Below, piece by piece: positions 1 through 8,582 of a DNA stretch of 64,000 bases. This stretch comes from Scatomorpha stercorigallinarum (lineage in GTDB: Bacteria > Bacillota > Clostridia > Oscillospirales > Oscillospiraceae), in NCBI GenBank assembly GCA_944387865.1, contig CALXGN010000013.1, positions 1 through 64,000 on the forward strand. Reading direction: 5' to 3'. The first letter of the stretch is position 1. Every line of letters starts with the position of its first letter. The notes beneath the pieces are model-generated. The model was not told the origin of the DNA. It was given only the letters and a program-made list of their open reading frames with translations, and ran no database searches. The position numbers and the translations under genes are program-made.

Positions 1-183
<183 letters not shown>

Positions 184-196
184 TTCCATCTGAGCG

Positions 197-224
197 TATA
201 GGGGGGACTTTGTCCCCCCTATAT
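197..224 (+). terminator. Rho-independent terminator after tuf
   Basis: A GGGGGGAC/GTCCCCCC hairpin starts 14 bases after the tuf stop codon. The A/T-rich flanks TATA and TATAT extend the stem. The T-tract is poor, so it may act together with the next hairpin at 257-294. Confidence 0.7.
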
Positions 225-256
225 TCCGGTCAGCGGCGGCCTGCCCGCCGGACGCA

Positions 257-294
257 AAAGCAAAAGGCCCGGCTGACGCCGGGCCTTTTGCTTA
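257..294. terminator. Bidirectional terminator between tuf and the minus-strand gene at 306
   Basis: An inverted repeat AAAAGCAAAAGGCCCGGC / GCCGGGCCTTTTGCTT with a 4-base loop carries A and T tracts on either side. It can end transcription from tuf (plus) and from the convergent minus-strand gene. Confidence 0.85.
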
Positions 295-305
295 AACGGG
301 GCGCC

Positions 306-593
306 TCACGCCCCGCCGTTCCTCTCCTGCTCCGCCTCGCGGGCGCTCAGCTCCCGCTCGCGCTGCCTGTCGTGCCGGCGGATGACGGCCCAGGCCACAG
401 CCGAGGACAGCAGGGCGAACAGCCCCCAGATGGACAGCGCGTACCGTGCCCAGGTCATCGGCGGGAACACCTGGCGGCAGACGATAACGATCACCGCCGC
501 CGCGATCAGGCAGGCGCCTGCCTGGACGCCCTCCACGATCCAGTAGTACTTCACGTCGTAGCCCACGCGGCTCTCGTTTACCGGCCTCTTCAT
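306..593 (-). CDS. Small two-helix membrane protein, unknown function
   Basis: A 95-residue protein with two predicted membrane segments (about residues 23-41 and 49-70) and a charged C-terminal tail rich in Arg and Glu. I recognise no family. Its ATG overlaps the stop of the upstream minus-strand gene (ATGA, 590-593), so the two are probably translationally coupled and co-transcribed. Codon use and GC here look like the host genome, unlike the upstream gene. A bidirectional terminator follows at 257-294. Confidence 0.6.
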   Translation of the reverse strand: MKRPVNESRVGYDVKYYWIVEGVQAGACLIAAAVIVIVCRQVFPPMTWARYALSIWGLFALLSSAVAWAVIRRHDRQRERELSAREAEQERNGGA

Positions 594-1096
594 GCGTCTC
601 TTGGCAGTATAATTGGTACATACCCGCAGCTTTCCTCATAAGCTACAGGCTTATCTAACCCTTCTACAAAGAAGTAGTAAGTAGTTCGGCACCATTCTTG
701 TACATACGGGAATTCTCCCCTGTCCTCAGGGAAATAACGCTCCACAACATAATTGCTACGGATTTCTGCTCCATTAATTATTGTTTCAATGTCAGAAATT
801 CCCGCAAGGCTGCCAATAATTAACTCAACAATCTTTGTGGCATTTCCTAAAGGTACAAAAAGCTTTATCACTGTGCTTGTTATTAACTCATAAACTAATT
901 CGTCTACTATCGCATTTCCATAGTAATGGCCGGCATAGTAAAACCCTTCCGGGGCTGGTTCTTTTTCGTACCCATAAATCAAGAAATTTTCGTCGTTAAC
1001 AATTTCTTCCTCTGAGTTCGCTGCACCAACACTCATTGTCAAAATCGACAAAGAAAATACAAACACAACAACAAAAGCAAGTATCCTTCGTTTCAT
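590..1096 (-). CDS. Secreted protein of unknown function (AT-rich gene)
   Basis: A 168-residue protein with a typical signal peptide: MKRR, a long hydrophobic stretch and a probable AxA-type cleavage near VGAAN. The mature part is acidic and rich in Tyr and Glu, with no motif I know. I chose the ATG at 1096 because GAGAGGTG sits just upstream and the promoter at 1114-1142 places the mRNA start near 1107, which excludes the in-frame ATG at 1111. The gene is far more AT-rich than its neighbours, which suggests recent acquisition. It overlaps the next gene by four bases. Confidence 0.65.
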   Translation of the reverse strand: MKRRILAFVVVFVFSLSILTMSVGAANSEEEIVNDENFLIYGYEKEPAPEGFYYAGHYYGNAIVDELVYELITSTVIKLFVPLGNATKIVELIIGSLAGISDIETIINGAEIRSNYVVERYFPEDRGEFPYVQEWCRTTYYFFVEGLDKPVAYEESCGYVPIILPRDA

Positions 1097-1113
1097 TTTT
1101 TCACCTCTCATGA

Positions 1114-1142
1114 TTTATAATATTCCGATGTGTGTTCGTCAA
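1114..1142 (-). promoter_or_regulatory. Sigma-A promoter of the 590-1096 gene
   Basis: On the minus strand TTGACG (1137-1142), a 17-base spacer and TATAAA (1114-1119) match the housekeeping consensus. The predicted start near 1107 gives a very short 5' leader of about 11 bases before the ATG at 1096. Confidence 0.7.
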
Positions 1143-1232
1143 TAGAAATGCATTTTTGTTTGCATTTTAAAATAGTTTTTTCTATTTGTCAATACACAAT
1201 ATCAAATTTCTTATAAATTTCGTGTGTTTTGT

Positions 1233-1664
1233 TCAACGTAGCGAGTGCATAAACCCTCCCAGCTTCGCAGAGTGGATATCGCCCGCTATCACTTCCCCGC
1301 CGCAGACGAAGATCTGGGCGATGACGCCCTGCTCGCCGCTGGGGTAGTTCGTTACCGTGTAGGACCAGCTTTTGCACTCGCGGCCCAGCCAGGGCTCCAG
1401 GTCGAAGCCCTGCTGCTTTTGCAGCTCGTTATATTGCAGCAGTACGCCGTCGAGCTCCTCCGGCAGCACCACGTCGCGGCCCGTTTCGCTCGCGGCGTCC
1501 ACTTCCCAGCCGAGCGAGGCCAGATAGGCCGTCCGCTCCTCCGTCGTCTCCATCCCCCCGCCGCCGCTGCACAGCAGCACCAGCGCGGCGAGCAGCACCG
1601 CCGCCGCGATTATCACCAGCACGGCGGTCTTGCGCGTGAATCTGACATTTTTCAAGGCTTTCAC
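1233..1664 (-). CDS. DUF4830-like membrane-anchored protein
   Basis: A 143-residue protein. A short basic N-terminus is followed by one membrane helix (about residues 13-32) and a small extracytoplasmic domain containing GWEV, a YNELQKQQGFDLEPW segment, YTVTNYPSGE and GGEVIAGD. This pattern resembles DUF4830 proteins of Firmicutes, whose role is unknown. I chose the GTG at 1664 because GGGAGGG lies seven bases upstream; an in-frame ATG at 1703 lacks such a site. It is divergent from the rsuA-type gene at 1727, and the two share a 62-base intergenic stretch. Confidence 0.7.
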   Translation of the reverse strand: MKALKNVRFTRKTAVLVIIAAAVLLAALVLLCSGGGGMETTEERTAYLASLGWEVDAASETGRDVVLPEELDGVLLQYNELQKQQGFDLEPWLGRECKSWSYTVTNYPSGEQGVIAQIFVCGGEVIAGDIHSAKLGGFMHSLR

Positions 1665-1726
1665 AGGACATCCCTCCCCATGTGGAGAGTATATTTCCGC
1701 CATTGCGGCGGTATGCGAGGTCGCGT

Positions 1727-2443
1727 ATGCTTACAAGGCTCGACAAACTGATAGCCGCCAGCGGGCGCTTTTCCCGCAGCGAGGCGCGGGAGGCCATCCG
1801 CGCCGGGCGCGTGACGGCGGACGGCGCCGTGCTCACCCGCCCGGAGGAAAAGGTCGATGAGGGCGCGCTCATCGCCGTGGACGGCGATGCCCTGCGCACG
1901 GACGCGCTGCGCTGCTTCATGCTCGACAAGCCCGCCGGCATCCTCACCGCCGCGCGGGACGCGCGCCAGCCCACCGTGCTGGACCTGGTGCCGGAGGAAT
2001 ACCGCCGGCTGGGCCTGCAGCCCGTGGGCCGGCTGGACAAGGACACCACGGGATTGCTGCTGCTGACGAACGACGGCGCGCTCGCCCACCGCGTCATCTC
2101 CCCCAAAAGCGGCGTGGTCAAGACCTATCTCGCCACGACGGACGGCGACACGGACGGGTCCGACGCCGCCGCCTTCGCCGCCGGGCTCTCGCTCGCGGAC
2201 GGCACGCGCTGCCTGAGCGCCGCCCTGGAGCCGCTGGGCGGCGGGCAGTGCCTGGTGCGCGTGCAGGAGGGCAAGTACCACCAGGTGAAGCGGATGCTGG
2301 CCGCGCGCGGCCGGCGCGTGCTGGAGCTTCGGCGGCTGGCCATCGGCGCGCTGGAGCTGGACCCCGCCCTGGGCCCCGGCAAAATGCGGGAGCTTTCGTC
2401 AAACGAAATAGAGTTGATATTTGCCCTCTCTCACAGTTTATGA
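1727..2443 (+). CDS. RsuA/RluB-family pseudouridine synthase
   Basis: A 238-residue enzyme that isomerises uridine to pseudouridine in ribosomal RNA. It has an N-terminal S4 RNA-binding domain (residues 2-60, starting RLDKLIAASG) and a catalytic domain with the family motif GRLDKDTTG (about residues 103-111), whose Asp is the nucleophile. KYHQVKRML near the end is also typical. The ATG at 1727 follows GAGG; a longer frame to 1682 has no ribosome site. It could be RsuA (16S) or RluB (23S); the sequence alone does not decide. Confidence 0.9.
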   Translation: MLTRLDKLIAASGRFSRSEAREAIRAGRVTADGAVLTRPEEKVDEGALIAVDGDALRTDALRCFMLDKPAGILTAARDARQPTVLDLVPEEYRRLGLQPVGRLDKDTTGLLLLTNDGALAHRVISPKSGVVKTYLATTDGDTDGSDAAAFAAGLSLADGTRCLSAALEPLGGGQCLVRVQEGKYHQVKRMLAARGRRVLELRRLAIGALELDPALGPGKMRELSSNEIELIFALSHSL

Positions 2444-2507
2444 GGGGCTATTTTGTGCCTTTTAACGACAAAAGAAGAAAAGTTCACAAAAACGATAGAT
2501 TTTTCTA

Positions 2508-2536
2508 TTGAAATTTGCACATATATGTATTATGAT
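2508..2536 (+). promoter_or_regulatory. Probable promoter upstream of the CdaR-type regulator
   Basis: TTGAAA (2508-2513), 17 bases and TATGAT (2531-2536) form an acceptable sigma-A promoter inside an AT-rich stretch. The leader to the ATG at 2668 would be about 125 bases. I saw no strong hairpin in it. Confidence 0.5.
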
Positions 2537-2667
2537 GTAAAGCGTCGCGTGAGTTTTGTATTGTGTATTATCACCAAGGGCGCTTACAGGCTGCCGGCGG
2601 CGAAAAAGACAAGGGAAAACCGCTATTTTTGGCCCGCCTTGCGGCGGCCGGGGAGGATAAAGAAAAA

Positions 2668-3762
2668 ATGTCAAGCAGGGTGTTTCAAAGCGTCATCGTC
2701 CAGCTCAAGGAGGCCACGGACCGCTGCATTGGCGTGGCGGACGACCAGGGCTTCGTGATCGCGTGCAGCGAACTTTCAATGATCGGCTCCCACCTCGACG
2801 ACCTGCAGTCTGCCGCCGCGGAGAGCCAGGAACAAATCTTCTGCTCATCCGTCAGAACATTCAGGCTGCTGGGCCAGGGCGGCGCCAGCTTCGATTACGC
2901 CGTGTTCGTCTCGGGGACGGACGCCTCGGCGAGGAGCATCTGCATCCTGGCCGGCGTGGCCATGAGCGAGGCTCGCACGAACTATGAGGAAAAGCACAAC
3001 AAGGCGACCTTCGTCAAGAACATCATCTCCGACAATATCCTGCCGGGCGATGTGTACGTCCGCGCCAAGGAGCTGCACTTCGTCACCGACGTGCCCCGCG
3101 CCGTGTTCCTGATACGGCAGGTGGAGCGCACGGACGTGGCCGTGCTGGAGGTGATACAGAACCTCTTCCAGGACCGCCAGCGCGACTTCGTGCTCTCCGT
3201 CAGCGAGGCGGACGTGGTGGTCATCAAGGAGCTCACCAACGAGGACCACCCCGACGAGGTGAACAAGATCGCGGAGACTATCCAGAACACCGTCCGCAGC
3301 GAGCTGGGAGTCAAGACCGTCATCGGCATCGGCTCCCCCGCCTATCACCTGCGCGAGCTGGCCGACCGCTACAAGGAGGCCCAGGTGGCCATCGAGGTCG
3401 GCAAGGTGTTCGACACGGAAAAGACCATCATCAACTACGAGAACCTCGGCATCGGGCGCATCATCTACCAGCTGCCTACCACGCTCTGCGAGATGTTCCT
3501 CTCCGAAGTCTTTAAGAAGAACCCCATCGAGGCCCTGGACGCTGACACGCTGGACACCATCAACAAGTTCTTCGAGAACAACCTGAACGTGTCTGAGACC
3601 AGCCGCAAGCTCTATGTCCACCGCAACACGCTGGTATACAGGCTCGAGAAGATAAAGAAGATCACCGGCCTGGACCTGCGCGAGTTCGATCACGCCATCG
3701 TGTTCAAGGTCGCTATGATGGTCAAAAAATACCTCGACTCGCAGAACAGCCTGAAGTTCTGA
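2668..3762 (+). CDS. CdaR/PucR-type transcriptional regulator
   Basis: A 364-residue cytoplasmic protein with an N-terminal sensory region like those of sugar-diacid (CdaR) regulators. A central GGDEF-like CdaR fold follows (about residues 130-270), then a C-terminal PucR-type helix-turn-helix (about 305-358) with the motif FFENNLNVSETSRKLYVHRN and LVYRLEKI. It lies 34 bases upstream of ftsE on the same strand, so it may regulate or simply be co-transcribed with the division operon. The start at 2668 is preceded by GGGAGG about ten bases away. The effector is unknown. Confidence 0.8.
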   Translation: MSSRVFQSVIVQLKEATDRCIGVADDQGFVIACSELSMIGSHLDDLQSAAAESQEQIFCSSVRTFRLLGQGGASFDYAVFVSGTDASARSICILAGVAMSEARTNYEEKHNKATFVKNIISDNILPGDVYVRAKELHFVTDVPRAVFLIRQVERTDVAVLEVIQNLFQDRQRDFVLSVSEADVVVIKELTNEDHPDEVNKIAETIQNTVRSELGVKTVIGIGSPAYHLRELADRYKEAQVAIEVGKVFDTEKTIINYENLGIGRIIYQLPTTLCEMFLSEVFKKNPIEALDADTLDTINKFFENNLNVSETSRKLYVHRNTLVYRLEKIKKITGLDLREFDHAIVFKVAMMVKKYLDSQNSLKF

Positions 3763-3796
3763 GGCCGGGGCGTATCTACCCAGGAGGTGAGGACCT

Positions 3797-4489
3797 ATGG
3801 TCCAGATGAATGATGTGCGCATGGTGTACGACAGCAGCGGCACTGAGGCGCTCAACGACGTCGACCTTGAGATCAATGAGGGCGAATTTGTGTTCCTCGT
3901 GGGGCCGTCCGGCTCCGGCAAGACGACGATCATCAAGCTGCTCACCGGCGAGGTGCAGGCCAAGCAGGGCGAGATATCCGTCAACGGTTTCGACCTGCGC
4001 CGCATCAAGCGCCGCAAGCTGCCGCAGCTGAGGCGGACGCTGGGCGTTATTTTCCAGGATTTCCGGCTCATAGACAAGCTGACCGTCTACGAAAACGTGG
4101 CCTTTGCCATGCGCGTGGTCGGCGCCTCCGGCAAGGCGATAAGCGAGCGCGTGCCCTATGTGCTCGAGCTCGTGGGCCTCAAGGGCCGCGAAAAGCGGCG
4201 TCCGAAGGAGCTCTCCGGCGGCGAGCAGCAGCGCGTGGCCATCGCCCGCGCGCTGGTCAACTCCCCGCGCATGATAATCGCCGACGAGCCCACCGGCAAC
4301 CTCGACCCGGTGCGCAGCCTGGAGATCATGCTCCTGCTGGAGAAGATCAACGAGCTGGGGACGACCGTCCTGGTCGTCACGCACGAGAAGGAGCTCGTGA
4401 ACGCCTTCTCCAAGCGCGTCGTCGCCATCGACGGCGGGCACATCATCAGCGACGGAATGGACGGGTATTACAGCTATGAAATTGAATAG
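3797..4489 (+). CDS. ftsE: Cell-division ATP-binding protein FtsE
   Basis: A 230-residue ABC ATPase that energises FtsX to activate septal peptidoglycan hydrolases. Walker A is GPSGSGKT (36-43), the signature is LSGGE (139-143) and Walker B is MIIADEP (159-165), followed by the FtsE-typical TGNLDP. The start follows a strong AGGAGGTG site. The 3' end overlaps ftsX by 14 bases. With ftsX and the M23 hydrolase it forms a complete FtsEX-effector module. Confidence 0.96.
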   Translation: MVQMNDVRMVYDSSGTEALNDVDLEINEGEFVFLVGPSGSGKTTIIKLLTGEVQAKQGEISVNGFDLRRIKRRKLPQLRRTLGVIFQDFRLIDKLTVYENVAFAMRVVGASGKAISERVPYVLELVGLKGREKRRPKELSGGEQQRVAIARALVNSPRMIIADEPTGNLDPVRSLEIMLLLEKINELGTTVLVVTHEKELVNAFSKRVVAIDGGHIISDGMDGYYSYEIE

Positions 4490-5363
4490 TATCGGATATC
4501 TCATAAAGTCCGGCTTCAAGGGCATATTCAGCCACGGGCTGATGAGCTTCGCCACGGTGGCCATCATCACGGCCTGCCTCATCATCATGGGCGCGTTTTC
4601 GCTGCTCGTTGTGAACATAAACGACATGATTGCCGGTCTTGAGGACGAAAGCAACGTCGTCGTCGCCTTCATCGACGAGAATCTCAGCCGTGAGGAGGCC
4701 GTCGCCCTCGAGCCCGCCATCCTCGCCGTCCCCAATGTGGACAGCGCCCAGTTCGTCACCCGCGAGGAGGCCGCGGAGGACTTCCAGGCCGACTATGACG
4801 AAGCGCTCTTCGACGTCATCACGGACGACACGTTCCGCGACCGCTATGTGGTACAATTGCAGGACATCAGCCTGATGGAGCAGACGCGTACGGACCTCTA
4901 CGCCGTGGACGGCGTGGCCAAGGTGAACGCGCACCTTGAGTACGCTGAGGGCTTCATCACCGCGAGGAACATCGTCAGCGTCATCTCCCTGATACTGATC
5001 GTGATACTGATCGTCGTGTCCTTCTTCATCATGACGAACACCATCAAGCTGGCCACCTTCACCCGCCGCGAGGAGATCGCCATCATGAAGATGGTCGGCG
5101 CCTCCAACGGCTTCATCCGCTGCCCATTCATCGTCGAGGGCCTGGTGCTGGGCCTGCTCGGCGGCGCGCTGGCCTTCCTGGCCGAGTGGGGCCTCTACGG
5201 CCTCGTATCCAGCAGCCTGCTGGGCGGCCTCACGGGGACGTTCTTCAGCGTGGTGCCCTTCTCCGCCGTGATGTGGCCGCTGCTGGCCGCCTTCCTCGGC
5301 GTGGGCGTGCTGGTGGGCGTGTTCGGCGGCAGCAGCGCCATCCGCAACTATCTCAAGGTCTGA
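4476..5363 (+). CDS. ftsX: Cell-division protein FtsX
   Basis: A 295-residue membrane partner of FtsE with the expected four-helix layout. One helix lies near residues 20-45, then a large extracellular loop (about 50-165) that binds the hydrolase. Three C-terminal helices follow (about 166-190, 222-245 and 263-290). The cytoplasmic TRREEIAIMKMVGAS segment is the coupling region typical of FtsX. It overlaps ftsE and is followed after 19 bases by its likely effector, the coiled-coil M23 protein. Confidence 0.95.
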   Translation: MKLNSIGYLIKSGFKGIFSHGLMSFATVAIITACLIIMGAFSLLVVNINDMIAGLEDESNVVVAFIDENLSREEAVALEPAILAVPNVDSAQFVTREEAAEDFQADYDEALFDVITDDTFRDRYVVQLQDISLMEQTRTDLYAVDGVAKVNAHLEYAEGFITARNIVSVISLILIVILIVVSFFIMTNTIKLATFTRREEIAIMKMVGASNGFIRCPFIVEGLVLGLLGGALAFLAEWGLYGLVSSSLLGGLTGTFFSVVPFSAVMWPLLAAFLGVGVLVGVFGGSSAIRNYLKV

Positions 5364-5382
5364 CACCCCCGGGAGGGAACTA

Positions 5383-6648
5383 ATGAAGCAGAAAAGATTA
5401 GCTGTACAGATCATCTGCATCGTCCTGGCGGCGATGTTCACCCTCTCCCTGGCGCTCATCGCCATCGGCTCCACGGGCGCCTACGCCATCGGCGAGCAGT
5501 ACCAGGGCGAGATAGACTCCATCGAGGCCCAGAAGGAAGAGCTGCAGGCCGAGCGGGCCGGCATGCAGGCCGGCATCGACGAGCTGGAGGCCCAGCGGGC
5601 CAGCGTCCTTGAACAGAAGGCCGCGCTGGACGCGCAGAACGAGCTCGCCCGCCAGGAGATCGAGCTCATCGACGAGCAGATCGCGCTCTACACCTCGCTG
5701 GTGGAGGAAAAGGCCCGCGAGCTCGAACAGGCCGAGGCCGAGGAGAGCGAGCAGCTCGACACCTACAAGACGCACATCCGCGCCATGGAGGAAAACGGCA
5801 AGTATACATATCTGGACATCCTCTTCCGCAGCGCCTCGCTCAGCGAGCTGCTGACGGCCATCGACCAGATAGGCGAGATCATGGAGGCGGACAAGCGGCT
5901 CTATGACGAATACTCCGCCGCCCGCGAGCACACGGAGGACGTGAAGGCCGAATATGAGGCCACGCTGACGGAGCTGGGCGCCGAGTCCGAGGAGCTGGCC
6001 GAGGAGAAGGCCGAGCTGGAGGAACAGATAGCCTCCGCCGTCGAGCTCATCACCGAGCTGGAGGAGGACCTGGAGCAGGCGCGCGCCGAATACGCCGCCA
6101 ACGAGGCCGCCGAGGCCGCGCTGAATGCCCAGCTGGACGCCATCAACGCCCAGATAGCCGCCGAGGAGGAGGCCGCGCGGCAGGAGGCCATGCAGAACAA
6201 CCAGCAGTACACGGGCCCCGGCTCCACCGCCACGGGCTCCTACATCTGGCCCTGCCCCTCCAGCACCTATGTCACCAGCCGCTACGGCTACCGCACGCAC
6301 CCCATCTTCGGCGACGAGCGCTTCCACAGCGGCATCGACATCTCCGCCAACGAGGGCGCGACCATCATCGCCGCGGACAGCGGCACCGTCTCCGTGGCGA
6401 CGTATGACTCCTCCTACGGCAACTACGTCACCGTCTACCACTCCAACGGCACTTACACGCTGTACGCGCACATGTCCTCCCTCGCCGTCAGCGCGGGGCA
6501 GACCGTCTCCCAGGGCGACACGATCGGCTACGCCGGCTCCACCGGCTGGGCCACCGGCCCGCACCTGCACTTCGAGATACGCTCCAACGGCGGCACCGTA
6601 GACCCGCTGGCGTACTTCTCCAACTATTCCCTGGCGCCGGACGCCTGA
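5383..6648 (+). CDS. Secreted coiled-coil M23 (LytM) endopeptidase, FtsEX effector
   Basis: A 421-residue protein with an N-terminal signal or membrane helix (about 8-33). A long Glu/Ala-rich coiled coil follows (about 38-270, with breaks), then a C-terminal LytM/M23 zinc endopeptidase. The metal ligands are present: H315 and D319 in HSGID, and the HLH pair near 394-396 in HLHFE, so it should be catalytically active, unlike E. coli EnvC. It would cut peptide cross-links of peptidoglycan at the septum when FtsX pulls on the coiled coil. It has the same layout as firmicute EnvC- or CwlO-like partners of FtsEX. GGGAGG precedes the ATG. Confidence 0.9.
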   Translation: MKQKRLAVQIICIVLAAMFTLSLALIAIGSTGAYAIGEQYQGEIDSIEAQKEELQAERAGMQAGIDELEAQRASVLEQKAALDAQNELARQEIELIDEQIALYTSLVEEKARELEQAEAEESEQLDTYKTHIRAMEENGKYTYLDILFRSASLSELLTAIDQIGEIMEADKRLYDEYSAAREHTEDVKAEYEATLTELGAESEELAEEKAELEEQIASAVELITELEEDLEQARAEYAANEAAEAALNAQLDAINAQIAAEEEAARQEAMQNNQQYTGPGSTATGSYIWPCPSSTYVTSRYGYRTHPIFGDERFHSGIDISANEGATIIAADSGTVSVATYDSSYGNYVTVYHSNGTYTLYAHMSSLAVSAGQTVSQGDTIGYAGSTGWATGPHLHFEIRSNGGTVDPLAYFSNYSLAPDA

Positions 6649-6789
6649 TAGGTCCCGCGCCATCCGCAAAGCCCGGGCGGCCGCCCATCCGGCCGCCCGC
6701 GCGCACGTTATATTCCCGGCGGCGGGTGCCCTCCCCCGCCGGCAATTTCCTGTCAGCGCCGCCGCGGGCGGCAGATCGGGGGTATTCTA

Positions 6790-7968
6790 ATGAAGCAAAA
6801 CGGCGGGCTCCTGCGCGCCATCGGCCGGCTGAGGATAAATTTCTGGCTCGCCATGCTGCTGTGCGTGCTCTGCGTGGGCGTCACCTACGGCGTGGCCTCC
6901 AGCAATGCGCGCAACGCCTTCGGCAGCGACGAGAACTACGCCCAGGCCATGAAATACCTTGAGGTGAAGAACACCATCGACGACTATTACATCGGCACGG
7001 TGGACGAGGAAGCCGTCTCCGCCGCCGCCTTTTCCGCGATGGTGGACTCCCTGGGCGACGTCTGGAGCTCCTACATGAGCCCCAGCGAATACCAGACCTA
7101 CCAGCTCTATTCGTCCAACCAGTTCATCGGCCTCGGCGTCTCCATCGCCAAGGACGCCGACACCGGCGGCTTTGAGATCACCGGCCTCACGGAGGGCTCC
7201 CCGGCGGAGAACGCCGGCCTCGCCCGCGGGGACATCATCCTCACCGTGGACGGCGAGGACGTCACCGGCATGACCATCAGCGACGCGCGCAGCCTCATCA
7301 CCTCGCACATCGACGAGTCCGTGGACCTGACCGTCGAGCGCAACGGCAGCCCGGTCGATTACACCGTCGATTGCCGCCTCATCTACGACGACCCCGTGAG
7401 CTACGAGATGATAAACGGCAACGTGGGCTACATCCGCATCGCCAATTTCGAGTCCGGCGCGGCGCAGAGCTCCATCAGCGCCATCGAGAGCCTGCTCACC
7501 GCCGGCGCGGAGTACTTCGTATTCGACGTGCGCACCAACCCCGGCGGGCTGCTGAGCGAGCTCACCACCCTGCTCGACTACCTGCTGCCCGGCGTGGACA
7601 TCTTCGTCTCCGTGGACAAGAGCGGCGAGGAGACGGTGGTCACCTCGAACAACGTCTGCCTGGACATGGACATGTGCGTGCTGGTGAACGCGGACAGCTA
7701 CTCCGCCGCGGAGTTCTTCGCCGCCGCGCTGCAGGAATACGGCTGGGCCACCATCGTCGGCGAGCACACCACCGGCAAGGGCCGCAGCCAGCAGACCTTC
7801 GAGCTCTCGGACGGCAGCGCGCTGCACCTCTCCACGGCCAAATACCTCACGCCCAAGCGCGTGGACCTCTCCGAGCAGGGCGGCGTGGCCCCGGATATCG
7901 AGGTCGCCCTCAGCGGCAACACCGACTCCCAGCTCGACGCGGCCGTCAGCCAGCTGCTTTACGGTTGA
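6790..7968 (+). CDS. C-terminal processing protease, S41 family
   Basis: A 392-residue membrane-anchored serine protease. It has one N-terminal helix (about 15-36), a PDZ domain (about 105-180, starting FIGLGVSI) and an S41 catalytic core. The Ser/Lys dyad is S305 in NADSYSAAE and K330 in TTGKG. Such CtpA-type enzymes trim extracytoplasmic proteins, often wall hydrolases, which fits its place after the FtsEX/M23 genes (141-base gap). Its stop codon lies inside the -35 box of the greA promoter. Confidence 0.92.
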   Translation: MKQNGGLLRAIGRLRINFWLAMLLCVLCVGVTYGVASSNARNAFGSDENYAQAMKYLEVKNTIDDYYIGTVDEEAVSAAAFSAMVDSLGDVWSSYMSPSEYQTYQLYSSNQFIGLGVSIAKDADTGGFEITGLTEGSPAENAGLARGDIILTVDGEDVTGMTISDARSLITSHIDESVDLTVERNGSPVDYTVDCRLIYDDPVSYEMINGNVGYIRIANFESGAAQSSISAIESLLTAGAEYFVFDVRTNPGGLLSELTTLLDYLLPGVDIFVSVDKSGEETVVTSNNVCLDMDMCVLVNADSYSAAEFFAAALQEYGWATIVGEHTTGKGRSQQTFELSDGSALHLSTAKYLTPKRVDLSEQGGVAPDIEVALSGNTDSQLDAAVSQLLYG

Positions 7969-7993
7969 CAGCCGGTCTAAACTCAACTATAAT
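7965..7993 (+). promoter_or_regulatory. Perfect sigma-A promoter of greA-lysS
   Basis: TTGACA (7965-7970), a 17-base spacer and TATAAT (7988-7993) are an exact consensus. The -35 box overlaps the TGA stop of the S41 protease gene. The predicted start (about 8000) coincides with the first base of the hairpin at 8000-8026. Confidence 0.85.
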
Positions 7994-7999
7994 ATCAAC

Positions 8000-8026
8000 G
8001 TGAAAAAGGCCGCCGGCCTTTTTCAC
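8000..8026 (+). promoter_or_regulatory. Perfect 12-bp hairpin at the predicted 5' end of the greA-lysS mRNA
   Basis: GTGAAAAAGGCC / GGCCTTTTTCAC with a 3-base loop. Read from the S41 gene it resembles a terminator, because its 3' arm contains five T. Read from the promoter at 7965-7993 it would be the first structure of the mRNA, possibly a stabilising 5' stem-loop. Confidence 0.65.
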
Positions 8027-8084
8027 ATGTTTTGCGTCAAAACGGCCCCCGTGGCCCCGATATAACGATTTGGAGGAAATGGCA

Positions 8085-8567
8085 ATGTCTTCTTCGGAAA
8101 AGATCAAAATGAGCCAGGAGCGCTACGACTCCCTGGTGGAAGAACTCAACTACCTGGAGACCGTGCGCGAAAAGGAGGTCTCCGAGCTGATAAAGGAGGC
8201 CCGCAGCTTCGGCGACCTCTCCGAGAACAGCGAATACGACGAGGCGAAGACCGAGCAGGGCAAGCTCTACTCCAAGATCGCCGAGATGAAGGTCCTCATC
8301 GAGAAGGCCGAGATCATCGAAAAGACCGAGACGGCCGAGGACGTCGTCGCCCTCAGCAGCCACGTCAAGCTGCTCGACCTGGATGAGAACGAAGAGGTCG
8401 ATTACCACATCGTCGGCTCGCAGGAGGCCAACCCCATGCAGGGCCGCATCAGCGACGAGAGCCCCATCGGCCGCGCCATCCTCGGCCGCCGTGTGGGCGA
8501 GACGGTGACGGTGGAGGCCCCCGCCGGCAGCGTGCAGATGAAGATACTGGCCGTCGAGAACAGCTGA
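8085..8567 (+). CDS. greA: Transcription elongation factor GreA
   Basis: A 160-residue factor that rescues backtracked RNA polymerase by stimulating transcript cleavage. The N-terminal coiled coil carries the ARSFGDLSENSEYDEAK motif with the acidic tip residues, and the C-terminal domain contains SPIGRAILGRRVGETVTVEAP. The ATG at 8085 has GGAGGA at the right distance; upstream TTG and ATG codons do not. lysS follows after 15 bases in the same operon. A divergent paralogue lies at 36751-37254. Confidence 0.96.
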   Translation: MSSSEKIKMSQERYDSLVEELNYLETVREKEVSELIKEARSFGDLSENSEYDEAKTEQGKLYSKIAEMKVLIEKAEIIEKTETAEDVVALSSHVKLLDLDENEEVDYHIVGSQEANPMQGRISDESPIGRAILGRRVGETVTVEAPAGSVQMKILAVENS

Positions 8568-8582
8568 GAGGCAGGGGGATAT

